A stretch of DNA of 64,000 nt from Rhizobiaceae bacterium (GTDB taxonomy: Bacteria > Pseudomonadota > Alphaproteobacteria > Rhizobiales > Rhizobiaceae). Shown piece after piece: positions 56,442 through 64,000 of this stretch (the stretch's first letter is position 1; each line of letters starts with the position of its first letter). Where the stretch lies: the NCBI GenBank assembly GCA_017643025.1, contig JAEPOG010000002.1, positions 496,001 through 560,000 on the forward strand, read 5' to 3'. The translations under genes and the position numbers were made by a program. The notes beneath the pieces are model-generated. The model worked only from the letters and a program-made list of their open reading frames with translations, did not search any database and was not told where the DNA came from.

Positions 56442-57098
56442 CTACTCTCCCGGTTCGGCGGCCTGATCTTCTAATGAATGCCGCATGATAAGCGGCATCT
56501 GGCTCACCGTGAACAGGAATGTGACGGGCATGATGCCCCACACCTTGAAGGCGACCCAGAAGTCGGTCGAGAAATTGCGCCAGACAACCTCATTGGCGAT
56601 GGCGAGAAAGACGAAGAACAGGCCCCAGCGGAGCGTGAGCTTGGACCAGCCTTCGGCGTCGAGCTTGAAGGCGGAATCGAAGACGTAGCCGAGCAGCGAC
56701 TTGCCGAAGGCGAGCCCGCCAAGCAGCACGACCGCGAACAGCGTGTTCACGATGGTCGGCTTCATCTTGATGAAGGTTTCATCCTGCAGCCACAGGGTCA
56801 GCGCGCCGAACACGAAGACGATGATGCCCGACACCAGCGGCATCATCGGGATAGTGCGGGTAAGCAGCCACGAGACGATGAGCGACAGCGCGACGGCCGC
56901 CATAAACAGGGCGGTGGCGACGAAGAGCGGTCCGCCGAGATCGGCAAGTGCGGGCCACCAGGTGACGATCTGCTCGCCGCGCGCATTGGCGAAGAAGAAG
57001 ACCAGCAGAGGACCGATCTCCAGCGCCAGCTTGAGCAGCGGATTAATGTGCTTGCGCTTCGGGTCGGAGGGGTCGCGTTCGAGAATGGGATCGGTCAT
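56442..57098 (-). CDS. yciB: septation protein A / inner-membrane protein YciB
   Basis: 218 residues with five or six hydrophobic segments. [40 protein letters not shown] and [20 protein letters not shown] are YciB/IspZ signatures. It is an inner-membrane protein linked to envelope synthesis and septation. Its start overlaps the ftsY stop by four bases. Confidence 0.93.
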   Translation of the reverse strand: MTDPILERDPSDPKRKHINPLLKLALEIGPLLVFFFANARGEQIVTWWPALADLGGPLFVATALFMAAVALSLIVSWLLTRTIPMMPLVSGIIVFVFGALTLWLQDETFIKMKPTIVNTLFAVVLLGGLAFGKSLLGYVFDSAFKLDAEGWSKLTLRWGLFFVFLAIANEVVWRNFSTDFWVAFKVWGIMPVTFLFTVSQMPLIMRHSLEDQAAEPGE

Positions 57099-58822
57099 GC
57101 TACTTCCGTTCCTGCAATCGCGGCGGCGAAGTCCTGCGCCGAGAAGGGTTCGAGATCGTCGACCTGCTCGCCGACACCGATGAAATAGACAGGCAATTTA
57201 TGCTTCGCGGCGATGGCAACAAGGATGCCGCCGCGCGCCGTGCCGTCGAGCTTGGTCATGACGAGACCGTTGACGCCCGCAACATTGCGGAAGATTTCGA
57301 CCTGATTGAGGGCATTCTGGCCGGTGGTTGCGTCAACCGTTTGAAGCACGGTGTGCGGCGCCTCCGGGTCGTGCTTGCCGAGCACGCGGACGATCTTCTC
57401 GAGTTCGGCCATCAGCTCGGCCTTGTTCTGGAGCCGGCCGGCCGTGTCGATGATGAGCACGTCGGAGCCGGCTTCCTTTGCCTGTTCGTAGGCGTCCCAG
57501 GCGAGGCCGGCCGCGTCCGCCCCTAGCTTCGAGGCGACGACCGGCGAGCCGGTGCGCTCGCCCCAGATCTTGAGCTGCTCGATGGCCGCTGCCCGGAAGG
57601 TATCGCCGGCGGCCAGCGTGACAGAGAGGCCGCCACCGACCAGCTTGGCCGCGAGCTTGCCGATCGTCGTCGTCTTGCCTGTGCCGTTTACGCCGACGAC
57701 AAGAATGACATGCGGCTTGTGCGACAGGTCGAGCTCGAGCGCCTGGGCGACTGGCGACAGCACCTTCTCGATCTCGGAGGCCATGACGCCGCGCACCTCC
57801 TGGTCGGACACGTCGCGTCCGTAGCGGCTGGCCGACAGCGTGTCGGCGATGCGCATGGCGGTCTCGGCGCCGAGATCGGCGCGGATCAGCACATCCTCCA
57901 AGTCCTGCAGCGTGTCCTCATCCAGCTTGCGCTTAGTGAAGACGCCAGAGATGGACGAGGACAGTTCCTTCGAGGAGCGCGACAGGCCGGAGCGCAGACG
58001 CTGCAACCATGATGTCTTGGGCTGCTCGGGCTCCGGAGCGGGCGCTGCCTCAGCGGTGCGCTCGACGGATTTGGAAACAGTGACCTTGCCGGCGGGCGTG
58101 CCGTCACCCCTGTGGGTGGGCGCGGGTTTGGGCGGCCCTTCCTTCTCGACCGGTTCCGGTTTCGCCGGCACGGCTGGATCGGCTGACAGCTGCTCCGGCT
58201 CGACCGCTGCCGGAGGGGGCGCAGGCGGCTCTTCGACTTGAGGGGGAGGCGGCGCTTCCGCTGCAGCGGGCTCGGACTTTGCGGTCTCGGTGGGCTTCTC
58301 GGGTGCAGGAGCTTCGACCGGCGCTGCGGGCTTGGGTTCTTTCTTCGCAGTCGGCTTTGCGGGCGCCGGTTCAGGTTTGGTCGGCTCGACTTTCGGCGCG
58401 GCTTTATCCGCGACCGGCTGAGGCTCGGGCTTCGAAGGTTCCGGCCCTACCTTTGCCGGAGCGGGCTTGGGTGCTGGCTTTTCGGGCTCTGGCTTTGCCG
58501 GAGAAACCGGACGCGGATGGTCCGGCGGCGTCTCGTCTACCGAGGGGCGCTCCGGCGTCTGCGGTGTTTCGGGAACCTCGCGCGGCTGGGCAGGGCCAAT
58601 GTCCGCAGGCGCATCCGGTGGTTGAACCTCTTCCTTTTCCAGCTCAGGCTCCGGTGCCAGAGGCGGCGCTGCTGGAGCGGGCGCCGGGGGCGGAGGGGTT
58701 GGCTCGGCAGGCGCAGCTGGTACCGGAGCTTCAAGGGCTTGCGGCGCTTCGTCCTCCGCCGGCACCTCTTCGACCTGCTTGCGGCCGAAGGAGAATATCT
58801 TCTTGATGAATCCGAATGCCAT
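57095..58822 (-). CDS. ftsY: signal recognition particle receptor FtsY
   Basis: 575 residues. A short amphipathic N-terminus ([15 protein letters not shown]) is followed by an unusually long Pro/Ala/Glu/Lys linker (about 20-268). The NG GTPase domain starts near 270: G1 [10 protein letters not shown] (377-386), DTAGRLQNK, and [10 protein letters not shown]. It docks SRP-ribosome complexes at the membrane. Overlap with yciB and a 9-base gap from mtaB indicate an operon dapF-mtaB-ftsY-yciB. Confidence 0.95.
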   Translation of the reverse strand: MAFGFIKKIFSFGRKQVEEVPAEDEAPQALEAPVPAAPAEPTPPPPAPAPAAPPLAPEPELEKEEVQPPDAPADIGPAQPREVPETPQTPERPSVDETPPDHPRPVSPAKPEPEKPAPKPAPAKVGPEPSKPEPQPVADKAAPKVEPTKPEPAPAKPTAKKEPKPAAPVEAPAPEKPTETAKSEPAAAEAPPPPQVEEPPAPPPAAVEPEQLSADPAVPAKPEPVEKEGPPKPAPTHRGDGTPAGKVTVSKSVERTAEAAPAPEPEQPKTSWLQRLRSGLSRSSKELSSSISGVFTKRKLDEDTLQDLEDVLIRADLGAETAMRIADTLSASRYGRDVSDQEVRGVMASEIEKVLSPVAQALELDLSHKPHVILVVGVNGTGKTTTIGKLAAKLVGGGLSVTLAAGDTFRAAAIEQLKIWGERTGSPVVASKLGADAAGLAWDAYEQAKEAGSDVLIIDTAGRLQNKAELMAELEKIVRVLGKHDPEAPHTVLQTVDATTGQNALNQVEIFRNVAGVNGLVMTKLDGTARGGILVAIAAKHKLPVYFIGVGEQVDDLEPFSAQDFAAAIAGTEVA

Positions 58823-58831
58823 CAGCGAGGC

Positions 58832-60121
58832 TCAGGCTGCCCGGGCGGCAGTTGCGACGGCGCGGGCGATGAGCTTCTCGCCGTCGTTGCCTTCGATGCG
58901 CGCGGAGACGATCTCGCCGGGCCGGCCGGAGTCGATGGCTGCCAGAGTGAAGTCCTCGGTGCGGCCCAGACCCTCGCGTTCGACAAGGATCCGCTGTGTC
59001 GTGCCTGCGAGCAAAGCGAGGTGTTTGCGATGGGCGCGATCACCCGCTTCGCGCAGACGCGCCGCGCGCACCTTGACCGTGCGGCGATCGACCTGTGGCA
59101 TGCGGGCGGCGGGGGTGCCTTCGCGAGGGCTGAAGGGGAAGACATGAAGATGCGTCAGGCCGCATTCCTCCACGACGCGGAGCGAGTTCTCGAACATCAC
59201 GTCCTTCTCGGTCGGGAAGCCGGCGATGATGTCGGCGCCGAAGACGATGTCGGGGCGGAGCGCGCGCATTTCCTCGCAGAAGCGGATGGCGTCGTCCCGG
59301 CTGTGGCGGCGCTTCATGCGCTTGAGGATCATGTCGTCGCCGGACTGCAATGACAGATGCAGGTGCGGCATCAGGCGGGGCTCGGTGGCGATGGCCTCGA
59401 TAAGATCGGGATCGGCCTCGATGGAATCGATCGAGGAAAGGCGCAGGCGGGCGAGGCCGGGCACCTGCCTGAGTATCGTGCGGACCAGTTTTCCAAGACG
59501 CGGCGCGCCCGGCAGATCGGCGCCGTAGCTGGTGAGGTCGACGCCCGACAGAACGACCTCTGCGTAGCCGTTGCCGGCGAGGCGCTTGATCTGATCGACC
59601 ACCGCGCCCATCGGCACGGAGCGCGAATTGCCGCGGCCATAGGGGATGATGCAGAAGGTGCAGCGGTGGTCGCAGCCGTTCTGCACCTGCACGAATGCGC
59701 GGGCGCGGCCCTCGATGGCATCGACCATGTGGGAGGCCGTCTCGCGCACCGACATGATGTCGTTGACGCGGGCCTTCTCGTAATTGTTGACGCCGAAATC
59801 GGGCAAGGCGCGGTAGTTGTGCGCCGAGAGCTTTTCCTCGTTGCCGAGCACCAGATCGACCTCGTCCATCGTGGCGAAGGTGTCGGGCTCGGTCTGCGCG
59901 GCGCAGCCGGTAACGACGATGCGGGCCTCAGGGTTGTCGCGGCGCGCCTTGCGGATCGCCTGGCGGGCCTGCCGCACGGCCTCGCCGGTGACGGCGCAGG
60001 TGTTGACGACGACGGCGCCGCCGGACAGCGCGCCGAGACCAGCCGTCTCCGCTTCGCGGCGGATCACTTCCGACTCATAGGTGTTGAGCCGGCAGCCGAA
60101 TGTCACGACATCGACCGCCAT
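58832..60121 (-). CDS. mtaB: tRNA t6A37 methylthiotransferase MtaB
   Basis: 429 residues. The N-terminal UPF0004 cysteines are Cys10, Cys42 and Cys73; the radical SAM cluster is Cys150, Cys154, Cys157 in NGCDHRCTFCIIPYGRG. It adds a methylthio group to t6A at position 37 of tRNAs reading ANN codons. The ATG at 60121 overlaps the dapF stop by one base (TGATG); a longer open frame upstream is antisense-like noise. Confidence 0.93.
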   Translation of the reverse strand: MAVDVVTFGCRLNTYESEVIRREAETAGLGALSGGAVVVNTCAVTGEAVRQARQAIRKARRDNPEARIVVTGCAAQTEPDTFATMDEVDLVLGNEEKLSAHNYRALPDFGVNNYEKARVNDIMSVRETASHMVDAIEGRARAFVQVQNGCDHRCTFCIIPYGRGNSRSVPMGAVVDQIKRLAGNGYAEVVLSGVDLTSYGADLPGAPRLGKLVRTILRQVPGLARLRLSSIDSIEADPDLIEAIATEPRLMPHLHLSLQSGDDMILKRMKRRHSRDDAIRFCEEMRALRPDIVFGADIIAGFPTEKDVMFENSLRVVEECGLTHLHVFPFSPREGTPAARMPQVDRRTVKVRAARLREAGDRAHRKHLALLAGTTQRILVEREGLGRTEDFTLAAIDSGRPGEIVSARIEGNDGEKLIARAVATAARAA

Positions 60122-61002
60122 CAGGCGACGATCTCCGCGTCGCGCTGCCATTCGCCGGTGGCGGGGTCGAACGTGCCGGAGAATTCCCATTCGGCGGGGC
60201 CGGTCATGACGACGTGATCGTCGGCGCGCCATTCGATGCCGAGCGGGCCGCCGGGTACGTTGACGGTGACGATGCGGCCGGTGCGGCGCGTACGTGCGGC
60301 ACTCACGGCGGCGGCGCAGGCGGCAGAGCCGCAAGCCTTGGTCAGGCCGGCGCCGCGCTCCCAGGTGCGAATGGTGAGTTCGGTATCCGAAATCACATTG
60401 GCAATGGTGATGTTGGCGCGTTCGGGGAAGATCGGGTGATGTTCGAGCAGCGCGCCGAGGCGTTCGAGGTCATACGACCAGACGTCCTCGTCGACCCAGA
60501 AGACGGCATGCGGGTTGCCCATCGACACGACGGAAGGCGAGTGCAGCGTCGGGCGGTCGATCGGCCCAACCTGAAGCTCGATCATGCGCGTGTCGCGGAA
60601 TTCCTCCGCCAGCGGGATTTCCTGCCAGCCGAAGCGCGGCTTGCCCATGTCGACCGAAATGGAACCGTCGGCGTGTTCCTCCGCGCCAAGAATGCCGGCG
60701 ACAGTCTCGAAGGTAAAGGCAGTGCGGCCTGTCTCGGCGGAAAGCGCCTGCACCACGCAGCGCATGCCGTTGCCGCAGGCCTGAGCCATCGAGCCGTCGG
60801 AGTTCAGGATTTCGATGTAGTTCTGCGTGCCCGGCGTACGCGGATCGTGGATCGCCATGATCTGGTCGAAGCGCGTCGCCGGATCGCCGTTCAGGGCAAC
60901 CGCGGCGGCCGGTGCGACGCGGCCCGCACGACCGCGCATGTCGGCAACGATTATCTCGTTGCCGAGCCCGTTCATCTTGGCAAATGGGGCGCGCCCGCTC
61001 AT
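60121..61002 (-). CDS. dapF: diaminopimelate epimerase
   Basis: 293 residues. The catalytic cysteines are Cys76 in ACGNGMRC and Cys224 in KACGSAAC. The start [19 protein letters not shown] is typical. It converts LL- to meso-diaminopimelate for peptidoglycan and lysine. It is first in the operon with mtaB, ftsY and yciB. Confidence 0.96.
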   Translation of the reverse strand: MSGRAPFAKMNGLGNEIIVADMRGRAGRVAPAAAVALNGDPATRFDQIMAIHDPRTPGTQNYIEILNSDGSMAQACGNGMRCVVQALSAETGRTAFTFETVAGILGAEEHADGSISVDMGKPRFGWQEIPLAEEFRDTRMIELQVGPIDRPTLHSPSVVSMGNPHAVFWVDEDVWSYDLERLGALLEHHPIFPERANITIANVISDTELTIRTWERGAGLTKACGSAACAAAVSAARTRRTGRIVTVNVPGGPLGIEWRADDHVVMTGPAEWEFSGTFDPATGEWQRDAEIVA

Positions 61003-61064
61003 GCGGCGCTATATGGCTGAAACAGCCCGCAATTACCAGTGTTGCAAGCGGGCGCGCCCTTGCG

Positions 61065-61226
61065 TCAGGCGATGGCGAAGACGCCGAGCAGCATCAGCAG
61101 GAACAGCACCAGGACGATGCCGATGAGGAGCTTGGCGCCGGTAAGCGCGAGGCCGGAGACTGTGTTCAGGCCAAGCAGGCCGGCCACGGCTGCAACAACG
61201 AGCAGTATGAGAATCCATTCAAGCAT
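61065..61226 (-). CDS. DUF1328 family small membrane protein
   Basis: 53 residues: MLEWILILLVVAAVAGLLGL, then NTVSGLALTGAKLLIGIVLV, then LFLLMLLGVFAIA. Two hydrophobic helices around an LNTVSGLALTGAK turn are the DUF1328 (YtjA-like) pattern. Function unknown; such genes are often stress-induced. GAAGGAGA precedes the ATG. It lies 62 bases upstream of dapF on the same strand. Confidence 0.88.
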   Translation of the reverse strand: MLEWILILLVVAAVAGLLGLNTVSGLALTGAKLLIGIVLVLFLLMLLGVFAIA

Positions 61227-61532
61227 TTCGGGTCTCCTTCAAGTTGGTGCTCAAAACGCGATACCGGCACACCGGACTGACACCGGATTCCGGCCGGGAG
61301 AGGTGCCAATAGGTGACAGTTGAGGCTTGAAATGTGGCAGCCGCGTTCAAGGAAGGTACGCTGCTGTAACGTTGCGTGTTAGGGAGTGAGCGCGGTAAAG
61401 CGAGTCGCTGTTGGGCGTGAGGGTAAACCGGGCATTAACCATGTCGGGCCAAGAATTATCGCAAGATCGCCATGTTTTTGGGCTGAAGCAGTCGAAGACG
61501 GGGCGCGTAGGAGCTCCACCGGAGGACTGGGC
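61227..61532. other. 306-base gap between divergent DUF1328 and omp19 genes
   Basis: It holds both promoters but I cannot fix a convincing -35/-10 pair. An open frame runs from 61386 into omp19 but encodes no signal or domain before the lipoprotein start, so it is not treated as coding. Confidence 0.5.
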
Positions 61533-62072
61533 ATGATGACGAAAACAGGCATCCTCGCCGTTACGGTTGCCGCTTTGGCGCTGGCGGGCTGCTCAAGCGC
61601 GCGGTTTTCCCCGCTCAATACGCGCTCGACCACGATGGCGGCACCGCTGGAGCCGGCTCCGGCCGGAACGGTGACGGCGGGGCAATTGCCGCCGCCGGGC
61701 GGCGCTCCGTTGACGGACCCGTCCGGATTCCCCGAGGCGCCGACAGGCGTCGAAAACACGCAGCCGATTGAGGTGGCCGCCGCCAACGCGCCCGAGCTCA
61801 CCCCCGGGGCCGTGGCTGGAGTGTGGAACGCCACCGTGGCCGGACAAGGCTGCCGTGTTGCAACGCCGCAGACCAAGTTTGGCAAGGGCTTCCGGGCCGG
61901 GCCGCTGCGCTGCCCGGCACCGCTCGACGGCGTGAAGTCCTGGAATGTCGAAGGCAAACAGCTGGCGCTCTACGACCAGAATGGCGGCGTGCTGGCGCGG
62001 CTCTATTCGAGCGGCACAGAACGTTTCGACGGCCAGACTTCAGGCGGACTGCCGATCGCACTTTCTCGCTGA
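61533..62072 (+). CDS. omp19: outer-membrane lipoprotein Omp19 / AprI-like protease inhibitor
   Basis: 179 residues. The lipobox LALAGC is followed by a Pro-rich linker. The C-terminal beta domain has LTPGAVAGVWNATVAGQGCR, VATPQTKFGKGFRAGPLRCP and GQTSGGLPIALSR, very close to Brucella Omp19, an inhibitor of serine and cysteine proteases with an AprI/Inh barrel. The two Cys of the barrel are kept. GGAGGA lies 6 bases before the ATG. It is followed by zapE and mdh, the order I recall from Brucella. Confidence 0.9.
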   Translation: MMTKTGILAVTVAALALAGCSSARFSPLNTRSTTMAAPLEPAPAGTVTAGQLPPPGGAPLTDPSGFPEAPTGVENTQPIEVAAANAPELTPGAVAGVWNATVAGQGCRVATPQTKFGKGFRAGPLRCPAPLDGVKSWNVEGKQLALYDQNGGVLARLYSSGTERFDGQTSGGLPIALSR

Positions 62073-62127
62073 GGGAGTTGCAGGGGGCAGCATGGTGCAC
62101 GGCGCGCAGCACAGGTCAGGGTAAAGC

Positions 62128-63297
62128 ATGCCAATCCGCGAAGGGCTGACCAATCATCCCTCGCTGGTCCAGCGCTACAACGACCTTACTGCGAGCGGCA
62201 AGCTTGACCACGACGCACGCCAGGTCGAGGTGGCGAAGGCGCTCGACACGCTGCTCGACGAAATCATCACCAAAAGGCTGGCGGCCAAGACAAGCGCGCT
62301 TGGCTGGCTCTTCGCCAAGCGGGCGGAGAAGGACACCACGCGCGGCCTCTACATCCATGGCGGCGTCGGGCGCGGCAAGACCATGCTGATGGACATGTTC
62401 TTCGAAGCGCTGCCTGTGAAGCGCAAGCGCAGGGTGCATTTCAACGTCTTCATGGCCGATGTGCACGACCGCATCCACAAGCACCGGCAGGCGCTGAAAG
62501 CCGGCGAGGCGAAGGAAACGGACCCCGTGCCCCCGGTTGCGAAGGCGCTGGCGGACGACGCATGGGTGCTGTGTTTCGACGAGTTCTCCGTCACTGACAT
62601 CGCGGACGCGATGATCCTTTCGCGGCTGTTTTCGGCGTTGTTCGCGCGCGGCGTGGTGCTGGTGGCGACATCAAACGTGGCGCCAGAAGACCTATACCGC
62701 GACGGCCTGAACCGCGGGCTGTTCACGCCGTTCATCGGCATCCTGAAGCAGCACGCCCGCATCGTCAGCCTCGACAGCGACACGGACTACCGGCTGCAAA
62801 GGCTGAACCGGCTGCCGGTCTACATCACGCCGCTGGGCGCCGAGGCGGACCGGGAGATGGAGGCGGCGTGGTCGACTGTTACCGACGGCAAGGAGATTGG
62901 GCCCGCCGACATCGAGTTGAAGGGGCGCAAGGTGCACGTGCCGCTTTCGGCCGGGCAGGCGGCGCGCTTCGATTTTGCCGATCTGTGCGGCAAGCCGCTG
63001 GCGGCGCGCGACTTCAACGCCATTGCCGACCGCTACGAGACGATCTTCATCGACGGCATACCGGTGATGGACAGGGCGACCCGCAACGAGGCAAAGCGCT
63101 TCATCCTGCTGATCGATACGCTCTACGATCGCGGCAGGCGGCTGGTGGCGAGCGCGGCGGCCGCGCCGCACGAACTCTACGCTGAAACGAGCGGGACCGA
63201 GGCCTTCGAATTCGAGCGCACGGCGTCGCGCCTGATCGAAATGCAGAGCCATGACTGGCTGGAGGGCGCGGCTATCCATCCACGGGCGGCGGAATGA
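62128..63297 (+). CDS. zapE: cell division protein ZapE (AFG1-like ATPase)
   Basis: 389 residues. Walker A GGVGRGKTMLMD starts at 78; Walker B VLCFDEFSVTD at about 147. The C-terminal VPLSAGQAARFDFADLCGKP and RFILLIDTLYDRGRRL are family features. ZapE binds FtsZ and affects Z-ring stability; AFG1 relatives help turn over membrane proteins. It lies 55 bases after omp19. Confidence 0.92.
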   Translation: MPIREGLTNHPSLVQRYNDLTASGKLDHDARQVEVAKALDTLLDEIITKRLAAKTSALGWLFAKRAEKDTTRGLYIHGGVGRGKTMLMDMFFEALPVKRKRRVHFNVFMADVHDRIHKHRQALKAGEAKETDPVPPVAKALADDAWVLCFDEFSVTDIADAMILSRLFSALFARGVVLVATSNVAPEDLYRDGLNRGLFTPFIGILKQHARIVSLDSDTDYRLQRLNRLPVYITPLGAEADREMEAAWSTVTDGKEIGPADIELKGRKVHVPLSAGQAARFDFADLCGKPLAARDFNAIADRYETIFIDGIPVMDRATRNEAKRFILLIDTLYDRGRRLVASAAAAPHELYAETSGTEAFEFERTASRLIEMQSHDWLEGAAIHPRAAE

Positions 63298-63349
63298 TCG
63301 AGTCTTGAATGCGAATCTGCTCGATATTTCGAATGCAAATGCCAAAACT

Positions 63350-63377
63350 TTGACGTTTACGTAAATCCCGTTAGATA
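63350..63377 (+). promoter_or_regulatory. candidate promoter of mdh
   Basis: TTGACG (63350-63355), 16 bases, TAGATA (63372-63377), in an AT-rich island about 175 bases before mdh. The perfect palindrome TTTACGTAAA (63356-63365) fills the spacer and could be an operator. The long leader fits a regulated TCA operon. Confidence 0.45.
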
Positions 63378-63446
63378 TAACCGATTGAATCCATTAGCAT
63401 CGCAATAATCAATTGAAAATTCATGCCTGCGCGTCTATGCCGGTAG

Positions 63447-64000
<554 letters not shown>

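Overview
The window is ordinary-looking chromosome from a high-GC alphaproteobacterium. Gene content and order point to the order Rhizobiales (Hyphomicrobiales), most likely a Phyllobacteriaceae member such as Mesorhizobium or a close relative. The main reasons are a single-chain pyruvate carboxylase of rhizobial type, a Brucella-type Omp19 lipoprotein followed by zapE and mdh, a cysteine-free 41-residue L36, a GapR homologue, paired DUF465 genes before purEK, and the series acnA, ccm genes, yciB, ftsY, mtaB and dapF. The genus-level guess is inference. Both ends cut genes: an RND efflux permease at the left and malate dehydrogenase at the right.

Layout. 1-6300: RND permease end, a DUF3309 miniprotein, a divergent NAD(P)-binding protein / LysR pair, an MFS exporter and a membrane-anchored SH3 protein. 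6360-9830: pyruvate carboxylase. 9980-16080: a complete branched-chain amino acid ABC transporter, with a DUF6867-like membrane protein between livF and livK and an unusual C-terminal domain on LivG. 16360-20290: a 4-hydroxyproline catabolic cluster (epimerase, FAD oxidase, deaminase) divergent from its probable GntR repressor, with two matching operator-like repeats between them. 20350-24660: mmsA with a divergent LysR gene, an acyl-CoA synthetase and tRNA-Leu(CAA). 24760-29730: a PAS-GGDEF-EAL protein, a Tat-exported metallo-hydrolase, a YqaA-like protein, DsbB and two DUF465 proteins. 29795-35830: purEK with a third coupled gene, rpmJ, a TPR protein, a hydrolase, pyruvate kinase and DUF1036. 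36030-41360: N-formylglutamate amidohydrolase, DUF1244, GapR, an M20 hydrolase, a VWA protein, a GNAT protein and an ArsR/SRPBCC pair. 41364-43069: a repeat-rich stretch around a DUF559 gene. 43070-51185: aconitase and the ccm cytochrome c maturation genes, interrupted by an LLM oxidoreductase and by a lower-GC Fic island. 51295-55805: a secreted orphan protein, DUF2332 and a GAF-GGDEF-EAL protein. 55820-61226: PNPOx-like, yciB, ftsY, mtaB, dapF and DUF1328. 61533-64000: omp19, zapE and the start of mdh.

Working together. The liv transporter feeds amino acid uptake. The hyp genes turn hydroxyproline towards 2-oxoglutarate semialdehyde. Pyc, Pyk, AcnA and Mdh are central carbon enzymes. CcmA, B, C, D and G export and ligate haem for cytochrome c, and DsbB supports periplasmic disulfides.

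I did not find a clearly new multi-gene system. The observations most worth following are the in-frame palindromic element inside ccmA, the helix-hairpin-helix-like domain on LivG, the low-GC Fic/small-ORF pair splitting the ccm genes, the three related hairpin mosaics flanking the DUF559 gene with an unexplained structured stretch beside them, and the secreted orphan at 51295-52722. All family assignments are from reading motifs by eye; no database was searched.
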